Shown here piece by piece: positions 46,545-56,821 of a DNA stretch of 64,000 nt. The notes below the pieces were generated by a model, which was given only the letters and a program-made list of their open reading frames with translations, had not been told where the DNA came from and searched no databases. The position numbers and the translations under genes were made by a program. This DNA is from Glaciecola sp. UBA983 (lineage in GTDB: Bacteria > Pseudomonadota > Gammaproteobacteria > Enterobacterales > Alteromonadaceae): positions 12,432 to 76,431 of the forward strand of contig DBBN01000074.1 of the NCBI GenBank assembly GCA_002292215.1, read 5' to 3'. Position 1 is the stretch's first letter; the number at the start of each line of letters is the position of its first letter.

Positions 46545-48725
46545 TTAAAAGTTAACGCGATAGCCGATTTGAATGGTACGTGGTTTACCTGTTTGGATTG
46601 CACCATGCTGGCGAGTAGCAATGTAAGTTTTATCTAATACATTATCCATGACGGCATATATCTGCTGCGTATTATCAATACTATATTGTGCCGATAGATT
46701 GACCACGGTGCGACGAGCAATACCATTGCTCGAGTCGATAACGCCACTGCCTGCTTGAGTGCGCATTTCGTCTAGCATTTGCACTGAAGCAAGCACCTGC
46801 CAGTTATACCCTTTGACACCTGATTCAACTTGTATCACTGTTTGTGGCAGATAGGGCAAGTCGTCCCCTCGAGATACTGAACCCCATGATTCTAAATCTG
46901 ACTCAAAACTTTCATCAAAAGTGGCGTTTGAATAAGTGTAATTAATATTCAATGGGATTTGTACTGCGCCAACTTGCCATGCCTGTTGTAAACTGAGTTC
47001 AATTCCATCTATGCTGACTTTACCGGCATTATATTGATTGCCAATTAAAGAATCATCACAGCCTTGGCTTGCGGTACAGTTACCGTGTAAGTTGTCTAAA
47101 CGAGTAGAAAACGCAATAGCTTCAATCTGTAAATCTTTGTCATTAAAACGCACACCAGATTCAGCATTCCAACCATCTTCAATTTCAGCATTTTGATTAC
47201 CCGGTGCCGGGGGAGCAAATGACCGTTGCACACCTGCTAGAACAACCCAATCATCATTTAATTGGTACGTTAAGCCTAACGCTGGTAATAACGCATCTAC
47301 AGTATTACTGCGAACCATTGGCGCTGAACTGCGCTGTGGATCCGCCGTACCCCATTCCTCTCTGGTTAACTCGACATCTTCATAGCGTAATCCACCTTTG
47401 AATGTCAGATCGGCTATTTCCCATGTGTCATGGATAAACAAGCTCGTTGCGTTAGCGCTATCAATGCGATTGGAATCAGTACCAGGAATGCCTTTACTAC
47501 TAAGTAACATGGTTTGGTCGGTATTGAGAGTGAATTTATCGACCCATTGATAGCGGTCCATGTCATCTTGATGCAAGCGTAGCCCAAAACGTATATCATG
47601 ATCGCCAGTGCGATAAGCGAGTTCACCCTGGATCCCTTGGGCGCTGTAACTTCGGTTATTTGCTTTAATTTGTACTTCCGGTAGCTCGCTGTTAATGTAA
47701 GTGCCATTATCTATTTGTGCTGCAATGGATTCGGCACCACTGCCCAAACTAAAGCCACCAACCTTACTCGTTTTGTACCAATTACGGGCGAAGTCATTGC
47801 TATACGCAATAATACTTACGTCACTGTTAGCTGAAATGATGTAATCATAATGCACTGATAGATGGGTGTGGTCAGTTGTCATTTCATCAAGTTGCGACGC
47901 ACTGTAACGTTGATATGGATTTTCAGCGTAGTCATCGTCTAATAAACCTAAATACGTTTCGTCGGAGTTTTCTTCAGAGTACTTGGCTTTGAATTCTAAA
48001 TGGTGTTGCTGCTCGGAACCTAAGTAAGTATCCAATTTAATCATTGCATCGGTTTTTTCAAATCCAGTATCTTGACCGGAATTTAGATCTTTAAAGCCAT
48101 CAGCGCCATAATGAAATACTTCAGCCATTGCACCACTAGAATCATTTCGACCGCCGACAACGGCATGTACTTTACGGTAAGCATCACTGCCTAAGGCAAC
48201 ATCGAACTTACCCGCTAGCGGGGCATCAGGTGTTGCTGTGGATAGTAAATTAATGACACCCCCAGAAGTGCGCGGGCCATATTTGACACTTGAAGACCCT
48301 TTTAAAATTTCAATGGCACTCATGCGTCCAATCGTTGGGAAATAATATGCAGCAGGGGAGGCATAGGGAGCCGGAGCGGCTAATACACCATCTTCAAGTA
48401 CGGTGATTTTTTCTGAACGGTCTGCTGAGTTTCCGCGCATGCCAATATTAGGTCGCAAGCCATACCCGTCTTCTTCTACAAAATACACACCCGGCGCTTT
48501 GGCTAAGATGCGATTGATATCAGTAATGGCGTAATTATTTAATGTGTCCTGATCAATATAACTGCCTGAACCCGGTGTCGAATTAATTGCCGCTTTTGAG
48601 CCGATGATAGAAATTTGCTCAATTGTGTCATTATTTTGCTGCGTATCGCTAAGAGCTGCATTGGCATGCCCTAGAGTGAATGAACAAAGAGTAGAAATAG
48701 CAATGGCTAGGGGAGTACGTTTCAT
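46545..48725 (-). CDS. TonB-dependent outer membrane receptor, ferric-siderophore / FecA-like
   Basis: 726 residues. The signal peptide (MKRTPLAIAISTLCSFTLGH, ANA) is followed by a TonB-box-like DTIEQISIIGS. The plug domain contains GLRPNIGMRGNSADRSEKI and SSSVKYGPRTSGGVINLLS. The beta-barrel ends in RTIQIGYRVNF with the C-terminal aromatic residue needed for assembly. There is no extra N-terminal signalling domain, so it should not act through a FecIR-type sigma pathway. The start at 48725 has AAGGA 6 bases upstream and a clean signal peptide. A Fur-like box precedes it. The exact ligand is unknown; ferric citrate-type receptors look closest. Confidence 0.9.
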   Translation of the reverse strand: MKRTPLAIAISTLCSFTLGHANAALSDTQQNNDTIEQISIIGSKAAINSTPGSGSYIDQDTLNNYAITDINRILAKAPGVYFVEEDGYGLRPNIGMRGNSADRSEKITVLEDGVLAAPAPYASPAAYYFPTIGRMSAIEILKGSSSVKYGPRTSGGVINLLSTATPDAPLAGKFDVALGSDAYRKVHAVVGGRNDSSGAMAEVFHYGADGFKDLNSGQDTGFEKTDAMIKLDTYLGSEQQHHLEFKAKYSEENSDETYLGLLDDDYAENPYQRYSASQLDEMTTDHTHLSVHYDYIISANSDVSIIAYSNDFARNWYKTSKVGGFSLGSGAESIAAQIDNGTYINSELPEVQIKANNRSYSAQGIQGELAYRTGDHDIRFGLRLHQDDMDRYQWVDKFTLNTDQTMLLSSKGIPGTDSNRIDSANATSLFIHDTWEIADLTFKGGLRYEDVELTREEWGTADPQRSSAPMVRSNTVDALLPALGLTYQLNDDWVVLAGVQRSFAPPAPGNQNAEIEDGWNAESGVRFNDKDLQIEAIAFSTRLDNLHGNCTASQGCDDSLIGNQYNAGKVSIDGIELSLQQAWQVGAVQIPLNINYTYSNATFDESFESDLESWGSVSRGDDLPYLPQTVIQVESGVKGYNWQVLASVQMLDEMRTQAGSGVIDSSNGIARRTVVNLSAQYSIDNTQQIYAVMDNVLDKTYIATRQHGAIQTGKPRTIQIGYRVNF

Positions 48726-48797
48726 TTTTATCCTTATGAAGAACAATTAATATAGAATAATAAAGTCAATATGGAGCAATTTAAACATTAATCTAAA

Positions 48798-48812
48798 TGA
48801 GAATCAATCTCA
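48798..48812. promoter_or_regulatory. Fur-like box upstream of the TonB receptor gene
   Basis: TGAGAATCAATCTCA is a 7-1-7 inverted repeat with six of seven pairs and the same TGAGA half-site as the fbp box. On the minus strand it overlaps a possible -35 (TTGATT) with TTTAAA 16 bases on. It lies 73 bases before the receptor ATG and 104 before the divergent GGDEF-EAL gene. Confidence 0.75.
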
Positions 48813-48915
48813 ATTGCATTTATTTTTTGAAAAGGGGATTTTGTAACCAAAAGTTAATAAATTCAATTTGCTGCCGTTAAGTATGTAATTGTATTTGCAT
48901 TCATGGACGGTATGC

Positions 48916-51048
48916 ATGTTTTCTAGCGTTAAATCATCAGTGGTGACAATTATCTTGTTGTTGGTTGTGAGCTTGACCGCAGTGGTAATGGGATTTGTGT
49001 TAATCGAATATGAAAAATTATATTCCGATGTGGTTGAGGATAATCTGTCTGGTTTAAGCCAAAATTTTTCCCAAGAATTATTACCTATCCTCACATCAAC
49101 CCAATCTGAAAAAGCCAAACAGATTAGTATCAAAGATACATTAATGAATTTAGATGCTTATAAAAGTGTATTTGAAGCGAAAGTATTCGGTATTGATACT
49201 ACCATAATACAAAGTTACGTAGGACCCGCTGGTAAACAAGATATTTTACGACTAAACAAAATCGATCAAATCGATATGCCCCTCACGGATGATGGTATTA
49301 AGATTGCTAATGGGTTTATGTTTGCAACAAAAAGAATCGGCGAATCTCCCTTTGCTCTTGGCTATATACAAGTGGTGGTTGATCTTCAAGGTCCTTTATC
49401 AGCGAGTAAATTGAACTTGCTATCACAAACCTTATCGACCATATTGATTGCTACTGCAGTAGTCATGACCATTGCTATTTTGTTATTAAACCGACTACTC
49501 CAACCATTATCTAGGCTCTCCTCTTTTACAAAGCAAATTGATTCGGCAAAAAATTATTCGTTGAGGTTTAGTGCGGCGGGCAATAACGAAGTTGTACTGT
49601 TAGGTAAAAATATCAACAGCATGCTCGACACAATCAATCTTGAACTAGAAAAAAACAAATCTCACACCAAGACATTAGAAGCACAGCAAGAAACGATGAC
49701 TAAACTGGCAAACTATGATGCCTTAACTGGACTCCCTAATCGCCAATTTATTATGGATACACTGCGCTATAAGTTAGCCGAAGCACGCCGCAATAATCAT
49801 GACGTCGCCTTGTTGTTTTTTGATTTGGATGGATTTAAAAGCATTAACGACTCTTTAGGACATGAAGCGGGCGATCATGTGTTAGTTGAAGTGGCTAAAC
49901 GAGTGAACGATTTGATGCGCGATGGCGACTTAGTATCACGTTTAGGTGGCGATGAGTTTTTAATTGTGCCTGAATCCGAACCGACGCAAAGTGAATTAAC
50001 AGTAATATGTCAGCGCATTTTACAAACGGTCGATCAACCGATAATGATCAAAGGAGTTGAACTCAGAGTGGGCTTAAGTATTGGCATTGCCAAAGCTATC
50101 GATGTTAACTATGACCTAACGGATTTAGTTGGTAATGCCGATGTGGCTATGTACCGATCGAAAACGAATGGACGTGGTACTTATACGATGTTTAGCAGTG
50201 ACTTGATTGAAGACTACAAACGTAAATTATTAATCACTAACAGCATCGCCAGGGTAATTGAAGAGCAAGAGTTTACATTATATTACCAAGCCAAAATTAA
50301 TCGTGATGGTTTATTAATGGGCTTTGAAGCACTGATACGGTGGTTGCATCCATCTCTGGGGATGATTTCTCCTGGAGAGTTTATTCCGATAGCTGAACAT
50401 AGTGGTAAGGTACATGTGATTTCGCGTTGGGTTATTACCCAAGTATGCAAAGAAATGCAAGTTATCCAAACGCTGACAAACCGAGATTTACGGATCTCGT
50501 TGAACCTCTCAGCACACGATTTACATGCTGCTGATCTCTATGATTTTGTCAAAAAAGAAATCGATCATTATTGTATTAATCCTAAATTGTTAGAATTTGA
50601 AATCACTGAATCTGCATATTTGGAAAGCTTTCAATCTTCGAATGAGTGCTTGAAAAAATTTGGTGACTTTGGCTGTTCGATTGCGTTGGATGATTTTGGT
50701 ACTGGGTATTCAAGTTTGAGTTATTTGACACAAATAAAAATCGACACTTTAAAAATCGACCAACAATTTGTCAAAGAAATTGATTATTCAAGTAGAAGTC
50801 GCTTAGTCACCAGTACGATCATTGATTTAGCCAAAAGCTTAAACTTAACGATTTGCGCTGAAGGGATAGAAAGTCGAATTCAACAAGCTTATTTGACAGA
50901 GCTTGGTTGTGATTATTATCAAGGTTTTTTGTATAGCAAACCACTCCCATTAGAAGACTTATTTGCGGTTGACTTTAACTTTACTGTTGAGTTTGTGGAA
51001 GACTCGGAAGTTAACTTAACTAAGGTTGAAAACGTGTATACGTTTTAA
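48916..51048 (+). CDS. GGDEF-EAL bifunctional cyclic-di-GMP protein with periplasmic sensor
   Basis: 710 residues. Two membrane segments (about 8-30 and 175-197) enclose a periplasmic sensor region, followed by a HAMP-like segment. The GGDEF domain (about 265-430) has LVSRLGGDEFLIV, with the inhibitory-site RxxD as RDGD five residues before it. The EAL domain (about 440-690) has FEALIRWLHPS, the metal-site NLSAHD and DDFGTGYSSLSYL. Both synthesis and hydrolysis motifs are intact. The start at 48916 is preferred to a TTG at 48889 because the membrane segment begins close behind it. Divergent from the TonB receptor gene. Confidence 0.9.
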   Translation: MFSSVKSSVVTIILLLVVSLTAVVMGFVLIEYEKLYSDVVEDNLSGLSQNFSQELLPILTSTQSEKAKQISIKDTLMNLDAYKSVFEAKVFGIDTTIIQSYVGPAGKQDILRLNKIDQIDMPLTDDGIKIANGFMFATKRIGESPFALGYIQVVVDLQGPLSASKLNLLSQTLSTILIATAVVMTIAILLLNRLLQPLSRLSSFTKQIDSAKNYSLRFSAAGNNEVVLLGKNINSMLDTINLELEKNKSHTKTLEAQQETMTKLANYDALTGLPNRQFIMDTLRYKLAEARRNNHDVALLFFDLDGFKSINDSLGHEAGDHVLVEVAKRVNDLMRDGDLVSRLGGDEFLIVPESEPTQSELTVICQRILQTVDQPIMIKGVELRVGLSIGIAKAIDVNYDLTDLVGNADVAMYRSKTNGRGTYTMFSSDLIEDYKRKLLITNSIARVIEEQEFTLYYQAKINRDGLLMGFEALIRWLHPSLGMISPGEFIPIAEHSGKVHVISRWVITQVCKEMQVIQTLTNRDLRISLNLSAHDLHAADLYDFVKKEIDHYCINPKLLEFEITESAYLESFQSSNECLKKFGDFGCSIALDDFGTGYSSLSYLTQIKIDTLKIDQQFVKEIDYSSRSRLVTSTIIDLAKSLNLTICAEGIESRIQQAYLTELGCDYYQGFLYSKPLPLEDLFAVDFNFTVEFVEDSEVNLTKVENVYTF

Positions 51049-51116
51049 TTGTGATTAATTGGCGTGATTGCTGTTTATATGCTTAGATTACAAGACTATT
51101 TAAGGGATTAATTAGC

Positions 51117-52532
51117 TTGTCACGACTCACGTTGAATCAAATGCTGATCATTATGATGCTTATTACTAGCTCCTGCATTTGGGGAGTGTTAGTCGTGGAT
51201 AAACAACAGCGCGAAATCAATTACCAAAATTTAGTAAAAAAACAGCTTAATGTACAATCAAAATTATTACTTGTCTTTGCCTTTACCAAAGATACTGCCG
51301 CACTAAATATACGTCTGTCCGAACATTTTAATACCACTAATACCAAATCGAATACTAGAATTGATAGTGATCTAGACAAATTATTCTACCAATTAGATTT
51401 TCTATGTTTAGACTTATTGTTTTCGGAAAGCTGTAAACAAATCAGGCTTATCTTAACGAATCTGCAAAGTTATCCGATAGTCCTAGAATCCCGGTATATT
51501 GAACAGCAAGCTAAGATGCTGAGCAACCAAAATGACTTGCTGGTGAACAACATCATTGAGTTACTTGAGATACATCGTAGTAATTATCATAAATCTGAGT
51601 CGCTACTCGATCATGAAAGAACCCAATATTTTGTGTTTATTTTGATTGCGGTAGCGCTTCTCATGATGCTTATTAACCATTGGTTTGTTAGTCCTTTGCA
51701 ATATATTTCAGGATTAATTCAGAATGTTGAAAACTCAGCGAAATTTCACAGCCTCAAACAGCCAAATAAACAATTGCCCGAAATGTATCAATCCGTTGAA
51801 GCGGATATTAAAAAATTACAGAAAAAATACCATAAGCTCGATGATTTGCGCAATGCGATGTTACGTCATGCTGCGCATGAATTAAAAACCCCGTTAGCGA
51901 GTGTCAACGAAGGCTGTGCATTGTTAGGGGAGGAGGTGGTAGGGCGCTTATCTCCGGAGCAAAGAGAAGTCGTCATGCTACTTAGTGCAAGTGCTAAACG
52001 GTTAAATATCTTAGTGGAGCGACTACTTGATTACAATACGTTACTGCAACAAATCTCACCTCAGTACGAGCAGGTTAATTTAGCTTTAGTGGTCGAAGAA
52101 TGTTTGCGTGATAACCGTTTGGCGTTGGATCAAGGAGGGATCCATCCCATTGTTGAATTGACTCAGATAACAGCGTTTAGTGATAGTGAGTTAATTCGAC
52201 GGATGCTGGATAATTTAGTGTCAAATGCATTAGCCCATGGCACGAATCAAAATCCCATTTATATTAAGATCTATGAATTAAAAGGAAAGGTAGCCATCGA
52301 AGTGGCAAATAATGGACCTACATTATCCCAAGAATCGGTTGCTAATTTATTTCAGCCATTTTCACGAGGCAATACTCAGCGTAATGATAAAGTTATTGGC
52401 GCAGGCTTGGGATTATCCATAGTGGATGAGTGTGCCAGATTACTCAATGGCAATGTGTCATTAGTTGATGTGGATTATGCCGATGTATGTTTTCGAGTGG
52501 TATTACCCTTACAAGGAGTGAATATTGAATAA
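51117..52532 (+). CDS. glrK: Sensor histidine kinase, GlrK/QseE-like
   Basis: 471 residues from a TTG start with AAGGGA 9 bases upstream. Membrane segments at about 9-26 and 172-190 enclose a periplasmic domain with two cysteines. A HAMP-like linker leads to the H-box RHAAHELKTPLASV near residue 253. The ATPase domain has LDNLVSNALAHG, VANNGPTLS and GAGLGLSIVDECARLLNG. Length and partner match E. coli GlrK, which with GlrR controls glmY sRNA and envelope genes. The partner gene overlaps by 8 bases; the yfhG/qseG gene that separates them in E. coli is absent. Confidence 0.85.
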   Translation: MSRLTLNQMLIIMMLITSSCIWGVLVVDKQQREINYQNLVKKQLNVQSKLLLVFAFTKDTAALNIRLSEHFNTTNTKSNTRIDSDLDKLFYQLDFLCLDLLFSESCKQIRLILTNLQSYPIVLESRYIEQQAKMLSNQNDLLVNNIIELLEIHRSNYHKSESLLDHERTQYFVFILIAVALLMMLINHWFVSPLQYISGLIQNVENSAKFHSLKQPNKQLPEMYQSVEADIKKLQKKYHKLDDLRNAMLRHAAHELKTPLASVNEGCALLGEEVVGRLSPEQREVVMLLSASAKRLNILVERLLDYNTLLQQISPQYEQVNLALVVEECLRDNRLALDQGGIHPIVELTQITAFSDSELIRRMLDNLVSNALAHGTNQNPIYIKIYELKGKVAIEVANNGPTLSQESVANLFQPFSRGNTQRNDKVIGAGLGLSIVDECARLLNGNVSLVDVDYADVCFRVVLPLQGVNIE

Positions 52533-53865
52533 TGACAATAATATGAGCATCTTATTGGTCGACGATGACCAGGCGTTATTGCGTTTGTTGACCATACGAT
52601 TGGAACAACAGGGTTATCAAATAATCAGTACCGATGATGGGGCAAAAGCGTTGCAATTGTTGCAGCAATTTCCCGTCGATGTTGTGATCAGTGATTTACG
52701 CATGCCAAATATTGACGGGATGATGCTTTTTGATCAAATTAAAGCGTCATTTCCGACACTGCCTGTGATTTTAATAACTGCACATGGCACCATCCAAGAT
52801 GCGATTGCGGCAACTAAATTAGGGATGTATGGATTTATTACCAAACCGATTGATCACCAAGAGTTACAAAAAATTCTAAGCAGTATTGCAACTCAAAAAC
52901 CGCTAGAAAACGAAAGTCACTGGGCAAAAAATATCATTACACGCAATGATAAAATGTTAAGCATGTTAGATAAAGCCGGGCGTATTGCCCTTCGCGATGT
53001 GAGTGTGTTAATTACTGGCGCGAGTGGCACCGGAAAAGAAGTCTTAGCGCAAGCGATTCATTCAGCCAGCCCTCGAGCGAAGCACCCGTTTATTGCAATT
53101 AACTGCGGCGCAATACCTGAAAACTTACTCGAATCCGAATTGTTTGGTCACACTAAAGGAGCGTTCACCGGAGCGGTACTTGCTTCACCAGGTTTATTTA
53201 AAGAGGCCGACGGTGGTACGTTGTTTTTGGATGAAATCGGCGATATGCCAATGTCTTTGCAAGTTAAATTATTACGTGCACTTCAGGAGCAACAAATTCG
53301 TCCCGTAGGCTCAAGCCAATCTGTCAATATTGATGTCAGAGTAATATCCGCTACTCACAAAGATTTACAACAGGCGATGCATGAACATCAATTTAGGGAA
53401 GATTTATATTACCGGCTCAATGTGGTGAATTTTACGTTGCCTCCGTTACAAGAAAGATCTGATGATATACCGCTGTTAGCGCGAGAATTATTACGTCAAA
53501 GTGCGGCTAAACATCAGGTCAATGTCATCGCATTTTCAGATGATGCCATTCAATTATTAGTGACGAGTAATTGGCCGGGAAATGTACGCCAATTAGTCAA
53601 TGTGATTGAACAATGTGTCGCCCTAGCTGAAACGACGATCATACCAAAACACCTTGTTGAGCAGGCGTTGTCGGCGAATCGTTCTACTTGGCCAAATTTG
53701 AGTGATGCTCGCGATGCATTTGAGCATACATACTTACGCAAATTATTGAATATGACTGATGGCAATGTAACTCGAGCTGCGTTTTTAGCTGGCAGAAATC
53801 GCAGTGATTTACACAAATTACTCAAAAAACATGAATTAGATGCGGCGAATTTTCGGCAGATGTGA
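52525..53865 (+). CDS. glrR: Sigma-54-dependent response regulator, GlrR-like
   Basis: 446 residues. The receiver (about 8-120) has [14 protein letters not shown], the acceptor in [13 protein letters not shown] and the lysine in ITKPID. The AAA+ domain (about 140-370) has [15 protein letters not shown], the sigma-54 contact motif GAFTGA and [14 protein letters not shown]. The C-terminal Fis-type helix-turn-helix is [20 protein letters not shown], very close to E. coli GlrR. The TTG at 52525 has AAGGAG 7 bases upstream and is preferred to ATG at 52543. Targets here are unknown; glmY was not seen. Confidence 0.9.
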   Translation: MNNDNNMSILLVDDDQALLRLLTIRLEQQGYQIISTDDGAKALQLLQQFPVDVVISDLRMPNIDGMMLFDQIKASFPTLPVILITAHGTIQDAIAATKLGMYGFITKPIDHQELQKILSSIATQKPLENESHWAKNIITRNDKMLSMLDKAGRIALRDVSVLITGASGTGKEVLAQAIHSASPRAKHPFIAINCGAIPENLLESELFGHTKGAFTGAVLASPGLFKEADGGTLFLDEIGDMPMSLQVKLLRALQEQQIRPVGSSQSVNIDVRVISATHKDLQQAMHEHQFREDLYYRLNVVNFTLPPLQERSDDIPLLARELLRQSAAKHQVNVIAFSDDAIQLLVTSNWPGNVRQLVNVIEQCVALAETTIIPKHLVEQALSANRSTWPNLSDARDAFEHTYLRKLLNMTDGNVTRAAFLAGRNRSDLHKLLKKHELDAANFRQM

Positions 53866-53962
53866 GCGTCTTTGGGTAATGGTTAACTATTACCAAAAGA
53901 GAGTAAAAGCATACATAAATAATCTTTTTACCGTAATCACTAGGCATCTGTACTCAATAGTT

Positions 53963-53968
53963 TATAAT
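53963..53968 (+). promoter_or_regulatory. -10 element of the aspS promoter
   Basis: A perfect TATAAT is followed by a GC-rich ACGCGC discriminator, 56 bases before the aspS ATG. No good -35 lies 16-18 bases upstream. The hairpin at 53969-53996 starts immediately after it. Confidence 0.55.
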
Positions 53969-53996
53969 ACGCGCATTGTTTTTTAGCGCGTTTTTT
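53969..53996 (+). terminator. Terminator-like hairpin in the aspS promoter/leader
   Basis: ACGCGC (53969-53974) pairs with GCGCGT (53986-53991) around an 11-base loop and is followed by T5. Transcripts from the TATAAT would begin in or after the left arm, so it probably stops read-through from glrR rather than aspS initiation. Confidence 0.5.
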
Positions 53997-54024
53997 ACGC
54001 TTAGTTTTTGAGGTTTACCGATCC

Positions 54025-55797
54025 ATGCGCACAGATTATTGCGGCAACATTGATGTATCATTCATCGACCAAACGGTCACCATTAACGGTTGGGTCAACA
54101 AGCGCCGTGACCTCGGTGGCGTTATTTTCTTAGATATCCGTGATCGCGCAGGGATCGTGCAAGTTGTGTTCGATCCGGATGTAGCGGATGTTTTTGCCAC
54201 TGCTAACAGTGTTCGTAACGAATTTTGTGTGTCTATTACCGGTCGAGTTAGAGCGCGTCCTGATTCACAAATCAATGCTGATATGAACACGGGTGCGATT
54301 GAGATCTTAGGCAAAGGGCTCGAGATATTTAACAAATCGGCTCCGTTACCGCTAGATTGGAACCAAGAAAACTCAGAAGAACAGCGTCTAAAATATCGTT
54401 ATTTAGATTTACGTCGTCCAGTGATGACCGAGCGTTTAATATTCCGTTCGAAAGTCACCGGTGCGGTTCGTCGCTTCCTTGAAGATCAAGATTTCTTAGA
54501 TATTGAAACGCCCATTTTGACCAAAGCTACTCCTGAAGGTGCCCGTGATTATTTGGTACCATCGCGTACTCACAAAGGTCAATTTTTTGCTCTGCCGCAA
54601 TCTCCTCAGTTGTTTAAGCAATTGTTGATGATGTCAGGTATGGACAAGTATTATCAAATTGTTAAATGTTTCCGTGATGAAGATTTACGAGCTGACCGTC
54701 AGCCTGAATTTACGCAAATCGATATTGAAACTACATTCTTAGATGCCGATGGCGTGATGGCGATTGCTGAGCGCATGATCCGTGAGTTATTCGTGAAGAT
54801 GCTTGACGTTGATTTGGGCGATTTCCCTCGAATGACCTATGCTGATGCGATGCGTTTATATGGTTCGGATAAACCTGATTTGCGTAACCCGCTAAAACTG
54901 ATTGATGTCGCTGGGATTATGGCTGACGTTGAATTTAAAGTATTCTCTGGTCCGGCGAATGATCCAAAAGGTCGTGTCGCGATGATATGTGTACCAGGCG
55001 GTGCAAGCCTGTCACGTAAACAATTAGATGAATATGGTAACTTTGTTGGTATTTATGGCGCGAAAGGTCTTGCATGGATGAAGATCAACGATGCGTCTAA
55101 AGGTGCTGAAGGCGTACAATCGCCGATTGCTAAATTCTTAACTCCAGAAATCATCGAGCAATTACTCACCGTGGGAAATGCTAAAGATGGTGATATTTTA
55201 TTATTTGGTTCTGATACTTACTCGGTTGTCACCGAAGCATTGGGCGCGTTACGTTTAAAAGTCGGCAATGACTTTGAGCTTAATCAAGGCGAATGGAAAC
55301 CATTGTGGGTCGTTGATTTTCCTATGTTTGAGGAATTTGACGGTCAGTATCATGCACTGCATCATCCATTTACTGCGCCGCGTGATTTGTCACCAGAAGA
55401 GTTGCAAGCCGATCCGGCTAATGCCTTATCCAATGCGTATGACATGGTCTTAAATGGCTGTGAGTTAGGTGGTGGTTCGGTACGTATACATCAACAAGAT
55501 ATGCAAGCGACGGTGTTTGACATTCTAGGGATCAGCAAACAAGAAGCACAAAGTAAATTTGGTTTCTTACTTGAAGCATTACAATACGGTACGCCACCAC
55601 ATGCAGGTTTAGCATTTGGTTTAGATCGTTTAGTCATGCTAATGACTAATACTACTTCTATCCGTGATGTTATGGCTTTTCCTAAAACAGCTACGGCTGC
55701 CTGTCCGTTAACGTCTGCACCGGGTGTTGCTAGTGCGGAGCAATTAGCTGAGTTAGCGATTGCATCGACAGTAAAATCAGAACCAGAAGCTGAATAA
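54025..55797 (+). CDS. aspS: Aspartyl-tRNA synthetase
   Basis: 590 residues, the size of bacterial AspRS. The N-terminal OB-fold anticodon domain has [20 protein letters not shown]. The class II catalytic domain has motif 2 ([20 protein letters not shown]) near residue 215. The bacterial GAD insertion lies around 300-410. Motif 3 is [15 protein letters not shown] near the C-terminus. It charges tRNA-Asp in the cytoplasm. The start matches the family (MRTDYCGNI). It heads a run of co-directional genes with nudB and ruvC. Confidence 0.97.
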   Translation: MRTDYCGNIDVSFIDQTVTINGWVNKRRDLGGVIFLDIRDRAGIVQVVFDPDVADVFATANSVRNEFCVSITGRVRARPDSQINADMNTGAIEILGKGLEIFNKSAPLPLDWNQENSEEQRLKYRYLDLRRPVMTERLIFRSKVTGAVRRFLEDQDFLDIETPILTKATPEGARDYLVPSRTHKGQFFALPQSPQLFKQLLMMSGMDKYYQIVKCFRDEDLRADRQPEFTQIDIETTFLDADGVMAIAERMIRELFVKMLDVDLGDFPRMTYADAMRLYGSDKPDLRNPLKLIDVAGIMADVEFKVFSGPANDPKGRVAMICVPGGASLSRKQLDEYGNFVGIYGAKGLAWMKINDASKGAEGVQSPIAKFLTPEIIEQLLTVGNAKDGDILLFGSDTYSVVTEALGALRLKVGNDFELNQGEWKPLWVVDFPMFEEFDGQYHALHHPFTAPRDLSPEELQADPANALSNAYDMVLNGCELGGGSVRIHQQDMQATVFDILGISKQEAQSKFGFLLEALQYGTPPHAGLAFGLDRLVMLMTNTTSIRDVMAFPKTATAACPLTSAPGVASAEQLAELAIASTVKSEPEAE

Positions 55798-55804
55798 GGC
55801 GCCA

Positions 55805-56254
55805 ATGTCGCTAAAACGACCCGAGTCTGTATTAGTTGTGATTTATGACCAGCATCATCGTGTGCTGGTCATGCAACGTGACGATGATGCTGAGTTTTGG
55901 CAATCGGTGACCGGTACTATCGAAGTTCATGAGCAACCGATAGAAACTGCCTATCGTGAAGTCGCTGAAGAAACTGGCTTAATATTAGAGCCGCGTTGTC
56001 ACACCATTCAAAATTGCCGTCACATCAACCAATTTGTTATCCGTGAACAGTGGTTATATCGCTATCCTGAAGGAACGAAATTTAACTTTGAACACGTATT
56101 TTGTGTACAAGTGGATTCTCAACTTCCCATTACGCTAACTGAACATACGGATTATGTATGGCTGACTAAAGCCGCCGCGGTGGATAAAGTCTGGTCCAAA
56201 ACCAATGCCCAAGCAATTGCTAAATTCGTCCCTGAACAAGCAGGTGAGATATGA
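55805..56254 (+). CDS. nudB: Dihydroneopterin triphosphate diphosphatase NudB
   Basis: 149 residues. The Nudix box reads from [17 protein letters not shown] to AEETGL, with all consensus Gly, Glu, Arg and Glu residues. The opening [13 protein letters not shown] and the WLTKAAAV region are typical of NudB/FolQ, which removes pyrophosphate from dihydroneopterin triphosphate in folate synthesis. It starts 7 bases after aspS and overlaps ruvC by 4 bases (ATGA). In many gammaproteobacteria yebC follows here before ruvC; it is absent. Confidence 0.93.
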   Translation: MSLKRPESVLVVIYDQHHRVLVMQRDDDAEFWQSVTGTIEVHEQPIETAYREVAEETGLILEPRCHTIQNCRHINQFVIREQWLYRYPEGTKFNFEHVFCVQVDSQLPITLTEHTDYVWLTKAAAVDKVWSKTNAQAIAKFVPEQAGEI

Positions 56255-56769
56255 TTCTATTGGGGATTGATCCTGGTTCAAGGATCACCGGATATGGTGT
56301 CATTGAACAAACCGGCAATAAGTTTACTTACGTCGCCAGTGGTTGCATTCGCTTATCAGGTGATGAATTAGCCGGTCGGTTGCAGCAAATATTTCAAGGT
56401 GTGAGTGAAATCATTTCGCAATACCAACCCAAAGAATTTGCCATTGAACAAGTGTTTATGGCTAAAAATCCAGACTCTGCATTAAAACTAGGTCAAGCAC
56501 GTGGTGCAGCCATCGTTGCAGCAACACAATTTGATTTACCGGTGAGCGAGTATGCAGCCCGACAAATCAAACAATCAGTTGTTGGTAATGGTGGTGCGGA
56601 TAAAACTCAAGTCCAGCATATGGTAAAGTATTTATTAAAACTGCCCGGTACACCACAAGCTGATGCAGCCGATGCCTTAGCCGTAGCGTTATGTCATGGG
56701 CACACTCGACAAAGTTTGGTGGCGATGGCGGGTAAAGCAACCCGTATCGCTCGTGGCAGATTACGCTAG
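56251..56769 (+). CDS. ruvC: Holliday junction resolvase RuvC
   Basis: 172 residues. The catalytic acidic residues are in [16 protein letters not shown] (Asp7), [20 protein letters not shown] (Glu near 67) and the C-terminal [13 protein letters not shown]. RuvC is a dimeric endonuclease that cuts Holliday junctions. It overlaps nudB by 4 bases and precedes ruvA by 52 bases, giving the ordinary ruvC-ruvA-ruvB order. Confidence 0.97.
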   Translation: MILLGIDPGSRITGYGVIEQTGNKFTYVASGCIRLSGDELAGRLQQIFQGVSEIISQYQPKEFAIEQVFMAKNPDSALKLGQARGAAIVAATQFDLPVSEYAARQIKQSVVGNGGADKTQVQHMVKYLLKLPGTPQADAADALAVALCHGHTRQSLVAMAGKATRIARGRLR

Positions 56770-56821
56770 ATTTAACGAGATATAAAAATCAACAATTTAT
56801 AAAACAAACAATGAGAGCACG

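Noticed and set aside
46530-46560. Hairpin between the convergent fbpC and TonB receptor stops as an intrinsic terminator
   Set aside because: The inverted repeat (around GTTAACTTTTAAGTTAGC) contains a bulge, overlaps receptor codons and has no T-tract.
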